Positions 26,786 to 40,149 of a stretch of 64,000 nt of DNA are shown here, one piece after another. The number at the start of each line of letters is the position of its first letter. Position 1 is the first letter of the stretch. The translations under genes and the position numbers were made by a program. Source of the stretch: Vanilla planifolia (lineage: Eukaryota; Streptophyta; Magnoliopsida; Asparagales; Orchidaceae); contig CM043868.1 of assembly GCA_023846275.1 (NCBI GenBank), positions 2,375,153 to 2,439,152 on the forward strand. The letters are read 5' to 3'. The notes beneath the pieces are model-generated. The model searched no databases. It saw only the letters and a program-made list of their open reading frames with translations, and had not been told where the DNA came from.

Positions 26786-28100
26786 TGAATATCTTAGCTC
26801 CCATTGTTCAAACAATTTTTCAAGATAAGGATGAAGACATTAAAAATATTTAAAATTCTTATCGAGGAAATTCATGATTTTAAGAAGAAATTAAATGAAG
26901 TTAAGGGGATAATAAGTTAAAAGAGCAAGAATCAAAGGAAAGCTCTTCAACCACATCTTCTCTTGAAGAAATCTTTTCTTATTATATAAGTTGTTGTTTA
27001 TGTCAAATGCTAAATGATGTACTAGTTATAAGGATTATTATTAGCTATTTGAGACAAAGGTGTGTTGACTATAGATGAATTGCCAGCTTTAGTTAATTAG
27101 GATGTTATGATGTTAGTTCTATAGAAGATTATTAAGGAATCAAAGTTGGATTCCTAAAAAACTTTCTGAAGAAATTCATGAATTAATGATGTGTTATAGA
27201 CTTAAAGTCTTTTATATTCTTTAGAATATCTTATATGATGAAATTATGCATTGAAATGGTTTTTTATTACTTTGATATATTTTTGTAATTTATTATGACT
27301 ATTAAGATTGAATATATGTTTTCATTGATGATTAATCATGGAGATATTTAACAAGATCCAATCCCCTAAGTAAATTACATACTTTCCAAAGAATTTGAAA
27401 TAATTAACTTCAATATATGGCAAATTGAAGATAATTAAATTAAATAAAATAATGGGAGGATGTATTGCTTGAGAATGAAAGGAAATTTTGAAACAAAGCT
27501 ATAAATTCTGCAAGTATCACTCAAGATGATAAGGTTACTATAGCTTGCACAATGAAAACAGATCATATTCATAACAAGATAAAGTAAGTTTGATATGAGT
27601 TGAATCATTTAAGACAAATGTCAAAGAAAATGAAAACAAATTCGATCCTTTAGTATAATTGTACAATCAAGATAATTTTAAAATAATATAAAATGTTTAA
27701 TCATAAACTCAAAGTAGTATAGACTTGTTAAAGAAAGTATAGGCTTAAGTAGTTGTCATGGATTATTTCTCAAAGAGTATGATCAAATACATTTAAGATA
27801 GAATTGCCTAAAATGTTACTTGAATAATTTATGCAATGGAATGATCATAAAGTTTTAAATTAAGTGTAGATGCATAGATAATATCTCTTAATACCCACAT
27901 ATGATGAAACATAAAAGAAAAGGAGATAAAATGTAAAGACAATGCCTATCAAGGTCTTTATATGATGGTGCAATGATACCAATAAGAGAGATAGCATGTA
28001 GAAACAATGTCTGTTATGGTGTTCAGTCATACATCTTTGTTGCTTCTAGTTCTTTAACACTATAAGATATAAGGTTGGTTTTCTCTTTCCTCTTCTTTCT

Positions 28101-28150
28101 TTCTCTCTCTCTCTCTCTCTTTTTCTCTCTCATTCTCTCTCCTCTTTCTC
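28101..28150. repeat. CT-rich microsatellite
   Basis: A (CT)n run flanked by ctttctttc and ctctctcattctctctcc. Confidence 0.85.
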
Positions 28151-28752
28151 ATTTCTTTGTTATGTTCTTTTTTGCATAACTTCCAATGGCTTTAGTAAAT
28201 GACTTGTATCACTTAAAATGATTATAGTACATGACTTTTTATGATAATCCAACTATTACTTATGATTTATATTATTAGTTTTAGAATTGTATAATACTTT
28301 TGATACAAACTATATTTCATATATTTCCAATTAGTTTTTAATGATTTCATATACTTATGTTTACGATTTGCACATTCCATATGATTGATTGCTCATCTTT
28401 TTTTAAATAAATTAATTAAATGTTGGAATTCTTAAATTCAAAGATTATACATGTTCTTTTTTGCTTTTAGTGAGTTTGCCATAAAAGGGAGATTGTTATA
28501 TCCTATGTTGTGTTTAATGATAACAAAATCATTAAAATTAAAAAAAATTCTAATTTCATTTTACTAAAGATTCATGCTTAACAAGAATAAAATATGTCAT
28601 GTTTGCATTTAGATGCAAGCAAAGGATAATTTTTTTCTAAAAAAGGATACTTTAAAAATGATTTACTTTTAGGATATCTCACCATTATGATTAGCGTACA
28701 TGAATAACTTCTTTAAGATCTTTAATTATGAATTAAACCTTGTAAGACACCC

Positions 28753-28774
28753 AAACACACACACACACACACAC
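28753..28774. repeat. (CA)n microsatellite
   Basis: An uninterrupted CA run of about 22 bases. Confidence 0.9.
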
Positions 28775-29408
28775 TTTTATTAATAACTTTTACTTAGAAA
28801 CACAATTATTTTTAGGTTATTTCATATTTTTCAAAGTGATCCATCATTAGTTTTTTAAGCATGACACTTTGATTAAAGCTCCAAAAAAAATAATTCTAGA
28901 TATTTTTGGAATTAAATATCATTGTAGTTTCACAACATATATGTTTTGAAATTTAACTATGTCATACAAAAACAAATATCTCATATCCTTTTTAGTCAAA
29001 ATTATTTTAGTTAATTAAAAATGCATTTAAGCTAACTTAGTAATTTTTTATATAATTAAAAAACAAATGAATTTAACTTTTCATGAAAATGATTCAATCA
29101 TCTTTCATTCATAATATATAATTTTATATTTTATATTTATATTTATATCAACTTCAAACTTTAATTTATTTTTCTAAATTTGTCTTTGCAAAAATCATTG
29201 TATAACCTAGTTCCAATCTTTTGATCATATTAACCAATTTAATATTTGTTTTAGAATCACCTTTCTGTCCTTTGTGAAAATGGTTATTCAATATAATTTT
29301 AATGACCATAAGGTGGAATGAATCCCAAAAAAGAAGGAATAATCATAAAATAAGTTATTTAAAATACCAAATAAGGTCAACAAAATGTGAAAAATTTGTG
29401 AAAGAAAC

Positions 29409-29450
29409 AATTTGTGGAATAAATAATTTTTAATATTTATTCCACAAATT
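29409..29450. repeat. Perfect 17-bp stem inverted repeat
   Basis: The left arm AATTTGTGGAATAAATA (29,409-29,425) and its exact complement (29,434-29,450) flank an 8-base AT loop. No larger terminal repeats were found around it, so a MITE is not shown. Confidence 0.9.
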
Positions 29451-31429
29451 TTGGGAGTTAAGTGGTACAAAAAAGTGGAAAATATAATTTATTATATGAT
29501 TTTAATCAAAGAAAATTTTATATTATTTAAATAATTAGTTAAGCAAAAGTAATAATTCATAGTTACCTAAACCCAAATCCTCTCGTGCATGGCTATAGTA
29601 AAGGATCACATCAATAATGGAAGGAAATGTAACAAAGAGGGTAAGTCTAAGAAAGAGTAAGAAGAGGGATTTTTGCAAAAAATATGAAAGAAAGGTTTGA
29701 TTTTTGTAGAGGATTCATGAAGGTTTTTCTTTGGAAACAAGCATATGATTTCCTTCTCAACTTAATTTAGTTTTGATACAATTCAATGTAATTTCTTTTT
29801 TTAAAACATGCAATGAGTAACTTGGAAGTCCTTAGCAAGGAATATAACACATTAGAACCTCTATGAAAAAATTATAATGGGGAATTGGAATTCCCTAGTT
29901 TGTAAACACCTGTTGTAAATGGGATGATCCAATCTTGCGATTAGATAGTCTGATCATCCCTATGAAGAAGACAAACTCATTATTGGATAGTTCAATGTTG
30001 GTCCCAAATGGATTATTGAGTTGAGAAATAAGATGAGAATTTCAGTTTAGTGAAGGATTGGACTATCCAATAATTTTGAAGAAGTTTTTTGGAGTCTTTA
30101 TTAGATGCTAAATAGATTCTCTAATAAATCATTTAATGCCTATTAGATGATTTAACATATAGGGTGAACTATTGATAAAAAGACTAAAAGGTCTGATAAT
30201 GACCTAGAAGGTAATCAAATAGAGGATTAAATGGTTTCATTGCTTGGTTGGATGATTTGTTGGAGTAACAAATAGTCTAAAAAAAGGGAATTAATTAAAA
30301 TGCTAGGGTCAAGGTAATCCAACAATAGCTAATGACTTTGATAAATAATATGAAAAATAAGCAATGGGCAAGGTACATGTAAGTAACCTGATAAAATGCA
30401 ATACATAATTTCAAGAAAAAAAGGAAAACACCAGATAGCTATGTTATTTAATTCTATTCGTATTTGCTTTTTTAATTAATAAAACAATATCTTTACATTT
30501 GATATGGATGATGACGTGTTTCATATTCTTATTTGGTTGTTTATCTTGATTATATAGTTACTTAATGTTATTATTAGTATTTATGTTGTTGATGGCTAAC
30601 ACATTATTTGCAAATTTATTATCTATACACATATGGTTAGAAACAATATGCTAATCAATCAAATGGAAAAATAGAGTCAACATGGAAAATAATGTGATAC
30701 AAAATGTTCTAAATTCCTAAAATCCAAGAAGAATGGGCTTATGTTATTGATATGACGTGGGATATCTCATAAAGGTGTATAGCTTTTAATGATCCACTTG
30801 GTGCACTTGATTATGAAAATAAATAATGAATAGCTCATGAATTGATAACAACCTAACAAGAACATATGATAAATATAAAAACCATGGAATAAAATTGGTT
30901 TTATGTGAAATGAAAAGCAATATTGAAATAAGGTTGGTTAAAAAGGAAAATAAAGGACTTGTAAAAAATGATTTGTTATACCTAGAATTCATGGTCATAT
31001 TATTACAATTTAGTTGATCAAGGTATGTGCTTTCTTAAGAATTAAAATTTGAAATTTTAATTTAATGTGTTTAAAATTTGAATATGGATAAATTGAATTT
31101 TAAAATTTGAAACCTTAAAATTAAAAGCATGGTTGAATGGTAATATTTGAGTTACACCACGTGAGCTTTGATAAGATAGGCTTAATGCTTTAATAAGAAG
31201 TTATAATTTTTTTATATTATTAATTTTATCTAATAAAGATATAGATAAAATTTTTAAAGATTAGGGGTTAGTTGATGGATGAAGATACAATGATTAAAAA
31301 GGAAAAAAGATGTGTGATTCATATAAGAAACTTTTAAGAAAAACTATATAAGAAAGAAGAATACATATTACAATATCTTTTAGTCATATCTTACTAAAAT
31401 TACTTAATTTAAGTGACTAAGTATGTCCA

Positions 31430-32650
31430 ACGAAAAAGGGGTTAATTAGAAAAGGTTTAACTTGAATCGGTGAACTATGACTTAAACCAACCCAAACTAG
31501 TTTTTCTAAAATCAAATCCTTGGTTTAAGGAGGTGTGGTTGAAGTTATTTAAGCCATTAAAATATAATTGTAAGGGTTTTATGAAAGCCTATCTACAAAA
31601 GGGAATTTTGAGAGGCCATTGAGAGGTTACTAAGGAGGAAAGCAAGACAAGTTGTAAGGAAAAAGAAGAAAGAGGGATCAAGCTTTGAAGTTAGGAAAGA
31701 CCCAATAAAAAAGAAGTCCTCTACACAAATTTCAATTAGAATGACCTTTGAGCATATTCAGTAAATTTATCTATGATCTAATGATGAATGAAAGGGATTG
31801 TCTTGCTAAAATTGAATATAGAAACCTTGGAATATGCTTCAGTTAAAAGCTAATAAATCCTCTTCCTTGAACCTTGTTTAAAAAAAGGGGAACCTCTTAT
31901 ACTTGTGTATAAAGGAAATTTTTATTAGCATATAAAGGTTATTTATCATTTTTTTCTTGTGGAATTTTGCTAAAGGAACTATGCAAGAATATGTGATATT
32001 AAATAAACCATAAATGTAAGTGAAATTCATGTTCATGTACTTTCATGTTTTGTTTTGTTTATTTAAATAATGAGAAGATTGACTTGGAATTATTTTTTGT
32101 GAATGCAAACTACCTCATAACCTTTCTAAGTAGTAACTCATAAAAAATAGAAAATCGTGACCAATATATATTCTATTTCACTTCATTACATGATTTGAAT
32201 ATGTCTACGTGTCACAAAATCTAAAGTATGCCATATGTTGTATAAATAATTTAAACATTATCCTAAAAGATGAACTATGATTTCAAACTTGGAAATATAT
32301 CAAAAACTCAAGATTAAAATATTATAGCCATGTAACCTTTTGCCTTGGGTATTCTTGGGAAGCATGGATCCATGGCTTGGTTAAGATTTGTGAGGCATAG
32401 GTTTAACCCTTAAGAGAACCTAGATAAGTTTTAAGGAGTGAATAACCCTTGGTTTCTAGTTAGGAAGCTTTGGAGGCCATAGTTTGGGACCTTAGAATAA
32501 GGCTAGGTTAGGTAATGATATGGTTGACAAAAGTGAAGAGTTTGGTTATGACTAGAAGTGCTAAGGCTAAGATTTGATTTTAAGGTGTTATGAATAATCT
32601 CCATTAAGTTTTAAAATGAAGATTTTGGTCACAAAACACATAGATAGTTG
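31430..32650 (+). repeat. Gypsy-type LTR fragment related to the 4.4-8.4 kb block
   Basis: The last 250 bases (32,341-32,584) align with 5891-6134. Upstream, phrases such as agggttttatgaaagcctatctac and ggaggaaagcaag look like an LTR transcription-start region, but this part is weak. The fragment stops just before an integrase tail in the same orientation. Confidence 0.45.
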
Positions 32651-32712
32651 TTTGAGGGAGAATTTGTCATGATATATGTGAGACCAAAATAGTTCTCTAT
32701 AAGACCATTCAA

Positions 32713-32850
32713 AAGTTGTACACTAAGAATGCAGGTCCTTTTTAGATCATGAAAAGGATTGAACCAAATGCATATATCATGGATTTGCTAATGACCATAA
32801 TAACAACAACGTTTTTAATGACTCAAACTTATTAGCATATAAGGAACCTA
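32713..32850 (+). pseudogene. Ty3/gypsy integrase C-terminal tail (GPY/F module) relic
   Basis: One frame reads KLYTKNAGPF, a stop, then IMKRIEPNAYIMDL. This corresponds to the gypsy module with GPF/GPY followed by 'LKKINDNAYVVDLP'. It continues for about 20 more codons that resemble the 'TFNVADLYPYH' segment. Only the last part of the integrase remains, and an LTR-like fragment precedes it directly, which is not the normal element order. A rearranged remnant is inferred. Confidence 0.75.
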
Positions 32851-35800
32851 TTGTAATACTCAAAGAGCTATTTTATCCTTTATCCCTTAAGAGAAAGAGG
32901 GAAGTTATCCTTAAGTAATTAGTAGCTCAAATTGGTGAGAAGAGTGAGCAAATAAAGTGAATTCTTAATAACAATACTATATTCACTAGAAGTCACAACT
33001 ATAATAGGTATTTTATATCATGGTGGAATCAACCAAACATAGAGACACATGGATCAGTAAAGTGGAGCTTCAAAAGATTGATCTGAGATTATTCAAGAGG
33101 TATCACAATGACATTACCTATACTCATCGAAGCTGAGTCCTCCCACATTAGCAAGGTTGGTGTGGACACTACTAGACTAAGATATTTTCATCAAATTAAT
33201 TTTATTTGCACTTGTAGTGGCGCCTAACATTGAGAATTTGGAAAAGTGATGTTAATAGTATTAATAATTTAATAATAATATAGATTTGCCACCTCAATTT
33301 CTTCTTTAATTATGACATCAATACTAATTATCATTATGTTCCTTACTAGATTCTAAACTCTTCATCCTTTGATTTGCATGATTTTTTATTCTTAGAATGC
33401 TAAGAGAAAGAGCTACAAATTTCTAGTCACATATTTGCTAAATTCATAGTGCAACTTGATAGAAAAATTACAATGAACTAAAGGCCAACAATTTGACTAT
33501 ATTTTGTAGTTATTCATGTAAGTTTTATAATTTTTTTTCAATCCATGGCATCCTATATGTAAAGCATCCAACCTTAATGTATGAAATGCCTTGATATATG
33601 TTATCTAATATATTATTTGCATGAGCTTTTTGCTTATGCAATCGTCAAACAAAATTCTTTTATGTGAAGAAGATTTGGTCAAATTCAAAGAGTGGTGTGA
33701 TGCCCAAGTGGTAAGATGTTTCCATGTTATCAAGGTCCCAAGTAAGCATTTCTAAAAACACACCTTTTTTCTTTCCAAATTTTTGTTGCTTTCTTTGTTT
33801 GGTTTTTAGCTTCTTGCCCCTTGCTTCTAGTTTTTGTGCTAGACTATGGTATGGTGTTTAGTCCTTAAATCTATTTGTTTTCCATTAGTTTGATCTTTCA
33901 CTTTTGTTTAATATTTCCTTTATGGAAATTACATGTTAGCCTTCTCCATGCTCTTTTTCTATTTTATTAAGATCTTTGTGTACCTAATTTAAAGATATAG
34001 CATCTATATTATCTGAATCCTCCTCATTAAGAACCATTGTGGATGAACATGTCATGTGTGATCTCCTTAAATTGATGAATACTTTCTCAATTTTTTCTTG
34101 ATATTATTATAAGCAAACGAACTATGCAAACAAGATGTTGCAAACACATGCAATGTCCAACATTATAAAAGATGTGTTGCTAGAAAATCTAAGAAAAGAA
34201 AGAAGAAACTCATGAATAAGGGGAAGAAGATAAAAGATTGCTCTAAATGAATGAAACCATGATACATTTGTCCTATTTATCCAAAATTGGTAGACAATAA
34301 AGGCAAGTTGATCAAATTTGTCCATGTAGATCACTTGAAGTGATTCAAATGAATCACTTTTAAGACGAACTTGAAGAGGTAACTTCATTCTCATAGAGAA
34401 AACCAAAAGATAAATTATTTTAACTATTTGAAGCATTTGAAAAGCTTTCAATGAAATACAAAAAATTGAAGAAAGAGCACTATCATTATCTTGGCATTTG
34501 TGAATCCTTAAATGAGAAAAAATGAGAGAAATTTATCAGAATGCATAACCTATAGAGATGAACTCTTCAAGGCTATTGAAAAAAATTATCAAGAATAAAA
34601 TTGTTTTTGATTAATTCAAAAGATTACATTCGATTATGATATTCCAAGTTACAATCAACAATTCCATAATAAAACTACTTTTATTCATTCAAAGATGTTG
34701 AGCATAATAAAAGTTCTACAAATGAATTCTCTCTTTCCTTTTATTACTTTATGAAAAAGGGATATTCTCTAAGAATTACAAGATTAGAACAAATGTTGAT
34801 TCTAAGTACCCTTCATTTATATAGAAATGAGGGTTCAAAAAGAATATTGTGCAAAATAATGAATCAATAAATTTTTGTTTTTCCAGACCCAAACATTTTG
34901 GTTCCAAACGTTGAAATATTATTTTATTATTATAGGTATTCTTCCTTAATGTGCTCATAGGATGCATGTTAATAGGTAAATAAGGCTCTTATGAACAAAT
35001 TTTGGATTGAAAAATTTTATGTGAAGCTATATTAGTTTAAATCTTAATTTTAACCTTAATTATCATGAAATATAAAAGAGGAGAGAAAATTTTAGTCCCA
35101 TTCTTTAAGAAAATATTTTTATGAAATGCATAATAAAGGGGGAAAGAAAATTCTAACACCTCAACCTTAACACCATTTTTATCTTATAGATGAACAAGTA
35201 GTTTAAACTACCGTTTTGATATATGACATATATGGGTTAAGAAAGTATTGAAATGAAAATGAATTTTAATATGTGGTTTTAGGACCAAGTCTCCATAAAA
35301 TTCATTGATTTGCTTTGTATGCTTATATTCAAAGAGAGGATGAATTTGTCGGAGCATATATCCCCATAATTTCTTTTATATGTTTAAATTTTTATTTCAA
35401 ATTTAGTTATGATTTTTGTCATCATTTAGAAGAATGTTGAGTCCTTGGCATAGAATGGTTGGTTTAACTATAACAAAATTATTATCAATGTGATCTAGTA
35501 CTTTTCTCCTAGTGATCATAGAAATAATATCTCTAAGATAATTAAAATAATGTTTAGATCTAATGTAACTGTTCATCAAATGGAAAGAATTAAACATCCA
35601 TTTTGACTCAAAACTATATTAACAAGATGTTTAGTAGTGATGAAACTATGATTCCAATGAGAAGATTGCAGCAAAATTAACAAGTTAATTGTGGGAGACA
35701 GTCATTGATCAGATGTGCAAAATTGATTCATTTTCAATTTATGGTATAGAATATGAAAATCTATGACTTAATCTTGAGAGATAATCTAAACCATTTAGAC

Positions 35801-36539
35801 CATGAGTATATGTAAAATTACAATAAACTTAATAAAAATAATTTTCACATAATAAATGTTTTTTTACAAATATCAAACTTAAGAGTTTTTGCATTCATAT
35901 GTTTTGTGGCCAAGCATTAGATCATTTGATCCTTAGTCCACTATGATAGAGATATATGAACTTGCAAAATGGATGTTTGACATAAAGTCATTACACATTG
36001 GATATCTAATATAATTAAACCATCCAACAGTGAATCTAATTGGTTAGATAATTTGGGTTACAAATTGGTTCCAACAGTGAATCTAATGGAAATGAAAAGG
36101 TCCATTAGATTAAGCTAATTAAATGAACATGTAAATAGAGTTTCTACTAGACAACTATTAGATCATCTAATTGATAGTTGGATATTCATCAAAATGAGCA
36201 TCACACCATACAACAAACCATCTAATAACATGGGCTATTTAGGCTTTACTTAATTAGACTATCCATCTAATGTATTTGAAAAAACTCCTAAAATAATTAC
36301 TCAAATTCTTAAAACTTTAAGATTAGTTTACTAAATAGTCTTAAATCCATTGATTAATCTTCCAATTGAACTTGTCCTAAGTAAGAAAAAATGAAGCTTT
36401 CACACTTGAATATATTGCACTATTTTAGCAAATTGATCATATCATGTTGAGTTGAGCATTTATGAAAAGTTTCTTTAAATGTCTCTATTTAAGAATAGTT
36501 ATAGTGAAACATCTTATGCTAGATCAATAACATTTTTAT
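32851..36539. other. AT-rich intergenic or decayed element sequence
   Basis: Apart from a possible tRNA-like segment at 33.69 kb, no gene, pol fragment or repeat with clear ends was recognised. A 109-codon open frame on the minus strand at 34.1-34.5 kb has no family features. Confidence 0.45.
33691..33761 (+). other. tRNA-like segment, possible pseudogene or SINE head
   Basis: About 71 bases start GGTGTG and end CACACC, which can pair like an acceptor stem. TGCCCAAGTGG matches an A-box/D-arm of the tRNA-Leu/Ser type. The expected B-box is badly degraded (aagtaagcatt) and the anticodon stem is not convincing, so it is not called as a working tRNA. Confidence 0.3.
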
Positions 36540-37089
36540 ATGGTTAATTCACATCAATTTAGTATGCCTCATTAATTATTTCTCTGGTTATAAGATTATG
36601 CATTTTGGGCTTTAAGTGATTTCCTAGTCTTTTACTTTTTAGGTGATTGTATTGAATCCATGGTGATTGCTTGTTGGTTCTTTTAGGCCAGATATTTTAT
36701 AGGTGGCGATTAGCCTTTTAGGTGCCTTTGTACCATTGTTTGCAAGCTCTTTTGAGATAATAATTTGATTTGTGATGACTAGTGATGTATGCCCCTCTAA
36801 GTTAGTTTTGATTTGTGATGAACAGTTGTAAGGAGTTTTGCCTACCCTCTTTTATGAGAGATGTTTGGATTGAAGGCTATATCATTTTTTATTAAACATA
36901 AATGTGGGCTCACTATTTAAGATTAAATCATTTAAAAATCAATGTACCTTTTATTTATTATATCATCAAATAAAGAGATTTAAAAAAAACATAATTCAAG
37001 AGCTTCTCTAAAGGAAAATTACATTTATGATCATATAAGTTCATTGTTAGACTTGTTAAAATTATTAGAAGATTATAATTCACCTCTTT
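36540..37089 (+). mobile_element. Copia-type LTR fragment, right member of a pair
   Basis: It matches the fragment at 26.19-26.79 kb and ends in attataattcacctctttt, the usual copia LTR end block. The left LTR of the minus-strand gypsy element begins directly afterwards, so the gypsy element probably inserted at or near this LTR's end. Confidence 0.5.
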
Positions 37090-38116
37090 TGTATGAACAC
37101 TATTTGCTACATCACTTAATAGCTATCACATATGATCAGATATCCACTAAAAGATTTGCACTATTAGTAGTCCAAATAAAATATAGCTTTAAGAGAATGA
37201 ATTTAGAGCAATTTTTATGTATTAATAATAGGGAAACTTTATTTTTTGATGGTTTTAATATATCTAAACATCGAATAATCCACATTATCAAAACATGTTC
37301 ATAGTTTTAGTGTAAGTGTAAGAAAAATCAAGCCAAAGCAATAAGATGAGCACTTAGGAGCAACCTCATAGTAAAGAATAATATCACATAAAGAGCACAT
37401 GGTAGGTAGAGAAGATGTTCAAATTCATTACTCAAATGTTCCCCATAACACAAGAACACAAATTGACTAAAAATATGCAAAATAACCTTGTGTAGAAGTT
37501 GATAATACAAAAATTCAAATAGAAATGAAGTAAAATTGTGAAGACATAAATGTAGGGCTAATTTTTAGTGCAGTCATAGTGACTATCTCTGATGCGATTT
37601 AGGGATCACATGGGTCAGTCAATCTAACTTGCATACTTGCATGACAACATCGTCTATTCATGTATAATTGATCTGATTGATATTTACCTTCTTAGTAGTC
37701 AATAAATTGTATGGTGCAATTGTTGTTAGTCAGAATGTAAAAGCTTCCCCAAACTATCTTAAACAAATGAATAAATACTTGTAACAATCACAAACCTTCA
37801 ATAATCGGCATGACATGGTAGTAGTTACAAAAATACACCAAACACAAAATAAAGAGATAAAAATAAAAATATATAATTCATATTTAGAAACCCCTAATAT
37901 CCTATATATAATCAATCCTAATTTACTAACATGCCTTATCACTTGGATAATCAAAATGCAAGTACAAATACTTCTAAAAAAGTATAATAGAATGTAAAAA
38001 ATGATACAAAAAACACTCTAGATATATCATTGCCTTTTTTTTATGTTTTTAAGTAATCTATTGATCCTTGAGTGCACTAACATATTTGTTTGGTCAATAA
38101 TGCACACAAGATGAAC
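37090..38116 (-). repeat. 3' LTR of the minus-strand gypsy element
   Basis: It aligns with 41,724-42,790 over its length. It starts TGTATGAAC on the plus strand, and the inner end is uncertain by tens of bases. Confidence 0.75.
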
Positions 38117-38349
38117 CACCCTTGTGGTGGTTTTCATGTTAGTAATTTACTATGCTTAAGATGAAATTAGCATTGTTGAATCAATTGCTATACCATTTTA
38201 TGCAAAAAACATCACTTATAGAGATCTACCAAAATTCCCATATATTTAATGATGGCATGGTATGTTGTGATGTAGATGGAGTGTGTAGTATTTCTGAGAT
38301 AAAGCTTGGTGTAAAAGGTAAAGAAGATGTAGACAAAAAAGAATAAGGA

Positions 38350-38580
38350 AAAGATATGCTTTAAGAACTCATTTACCATCTTTGCTTAAATGGTCTTAAA
38401 AAAATAACTCATTAGTTTCACATAATGAGATACTATGGTTTTGAAAGCCTATTCAACCTTAAAACTTCATCAAAAACACAATTTTGTGACGTAATAAGTA
38501 TCATTAGTCTTCTTACAATAATTGAAATGTCATTTTTGAGAAACAATCAACAAGCAATATTGAATCTTTCCTTCTTTACT
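38350..38580 (-). pseudogene. Gypsy integrase core relic
   Basis: On the minus strand RKDSILLVDCFSKMTFQLL (about 38,580-38,524) corresponds to the family's 'YDSIFVVVDRFSKMAHFIP' core. It is followed by shifted fragments HKIVFLM and YVKLMSYFFKTI, which correspond to 'LFF-x-EVVRLHG' and 'DVKFLSHFWRTLW'. Several stops and at least two frameshifts are present. Confidence 0.8.
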
Positions 38581-39139
38581 TTCTTAGCAAACCCAAACAT
38601 AAATGCTCTTATCTATGAAGGTTAACACAAAATCGATAGCAGAATATGCAATCTTGCATTTCATTAGCATCCATTCAATGTCCTAAAAACTTTAAACCAT
38701 GAGCTTTTTCATGAAAACATTCTTCTTAATCTATTGTCAATGAAAATCTTTATTTTGTTATTAAGGTAGTCTCTTAGTTCCAAAATGACCACAACTCCTT
38801 TATCTAGTTCACACAAAATAAACTCTTGCAACAAAGGTCTATAAAGCACATCTTTGTATATTTAAATAAGTAAACATCTTCACCAAATATTCTCATTCAA
38901 GTACATACAAGTTACTTATGAGATATAGATAAATCTATAAAAAAATCTTTAAAATCTTCATACAATTTTTTCATAGTTCAAATCCTTTAACTTTAACAAT
39001 TACAGTGTTTAATAATAACATCAGCTAAATTAAACCATCATTTAGTCAATTTTGTACCTAAGCTTTATGCTTGAATACAAAGGTGATATCTTGTATATAA
39101 TCCATCCACTTAAGGTGCTTAAGACTTAACTTTTTTTAT

Positions 39140-39440
39140 GAATTTATCCATCACAATGTGATTCATCTATTTTCCTACAATCTACATGCATGCACCAATT
39201 GTTATCCTTTTGGGAGTAATAGTACTAGAATAGCACAATGTGAAATACAATTAAATATGAGAACTTTAGACAATAATCAGTCCCCTATTCTTATAGTTCA
39301 TTGTTTTCACTTTGATTCATTCGATAGTGAGTCAATTTTGGTAAAGTAGACACCATAACTAGATTAATTGTGTTTTATATCATGCATTGGAGATAGTCCA
39401 TTTGTTAGATGATCTAGGAAATATCCTTAAATTTTCTTAA
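39140..39440 (-). pseudogene. Gypsy reverse transcriptase N-terminal relic
   Basis: On the minus strand NGLSPMHDIKHN (39,418-39,363) matches the pre-RT 'GLPPMRDIQH' block. TLPKLTHYRMNQSENNE (about 39,345-39,292) matches 'LPHYRMSPKEHE'. KDNNWCMHVDCRKID (about 39,210-39,166) matches 'KDGSWRMCVDCRAIN'. They lie in different frames, so at least two frameshifts separate them. The catalytic YLDD-type block was not recognised. Confidence 0.85.
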
Positions 39441-39889
39441 AAAATTATTAAGCTTCAACTACGGACTCTTTCACTCACCTTGTAAGAATAATTTAACTAA
39501 ATGACACTAACTAATAAAATAACACTTTTTGTACTTTCCATCTCAAGCTATTGTTGATTCAAAAGGTGGAGAAACCTTGCTTTTTCGTTTGATACATTTG
39601 TTTCTTTCTTTTCAAAAATGAATTTTTTTTGTTAGTACTAAAGTAATTCTTTTTTGTAAGCTTGAAAATATAATTATTCAATCTCCCATGGATTATGACA
39701 GCAATACCACAAAGTCACCAACTATCAAAGATGTCATGTTCTAGATCCATAGACAAAACATCCAACAAAATCCTATGAAAATGTATGTCTAACAAAAGAG
39801 ACACTTGATAATGTTATGGGACATTTAGAGTAACTACTACTTCATAACATTTTTGGATTCATTATGCATTTAACTTCATACAATTTAAT

Positions 39890-40000
39890 TTAGTCTTGGA
39901 GATCACATTCATACAAGTCTTATTATTGTTATCAATTTAAATGTTTGATCTCCAGTCTTGATATAAGTTTGGAGGATTATAATCTCTTCCAATCTAAATC
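39890..40000 (-). pseudogene. Gypsy aspartic protease relic
   Basis: DNNNKTCMNVISK (39,935-39,897) corresponds to the 'IDSGSCTNVVS' active-site block, with the catalytic D-S-G changed to D-N-N. It is one frame away from the preceding gag reading. Confidence 0.7.
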
Positions 40001-40149
40001 TTTTCAAGGTGTCAAGATAATGAAACTCATCATATTCAACCATAATTTTCTCCTAACATCCTTCCTCCTCTTCTTGAATTTGTCCTCTAGATATTTTAGG
40101 AACATCCATATGCAATACTTTAGCAAGATAGTTAAAAGGCATAATGATT

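Larger units (their letters stand above)
26830..31420. other. AT-rich intergenic or decayed element sequence
   Basis: No retroelement protein could be read here on either strand. The stretch holds CT-rich and CA microsatellites and a hairpin. Sequence at 29.9-30.3 kb, rich in 'gattagatagtctgatcatcc', resembles 35.9-36.3 kb in texture only. Confidence 0.45.

Noticed and set aside
34122..34451. 109-codon open frame on the minus strand
   Set aside because: Composition and content look like random AT-rich reading; no motif, neighbour or repeat supports it.
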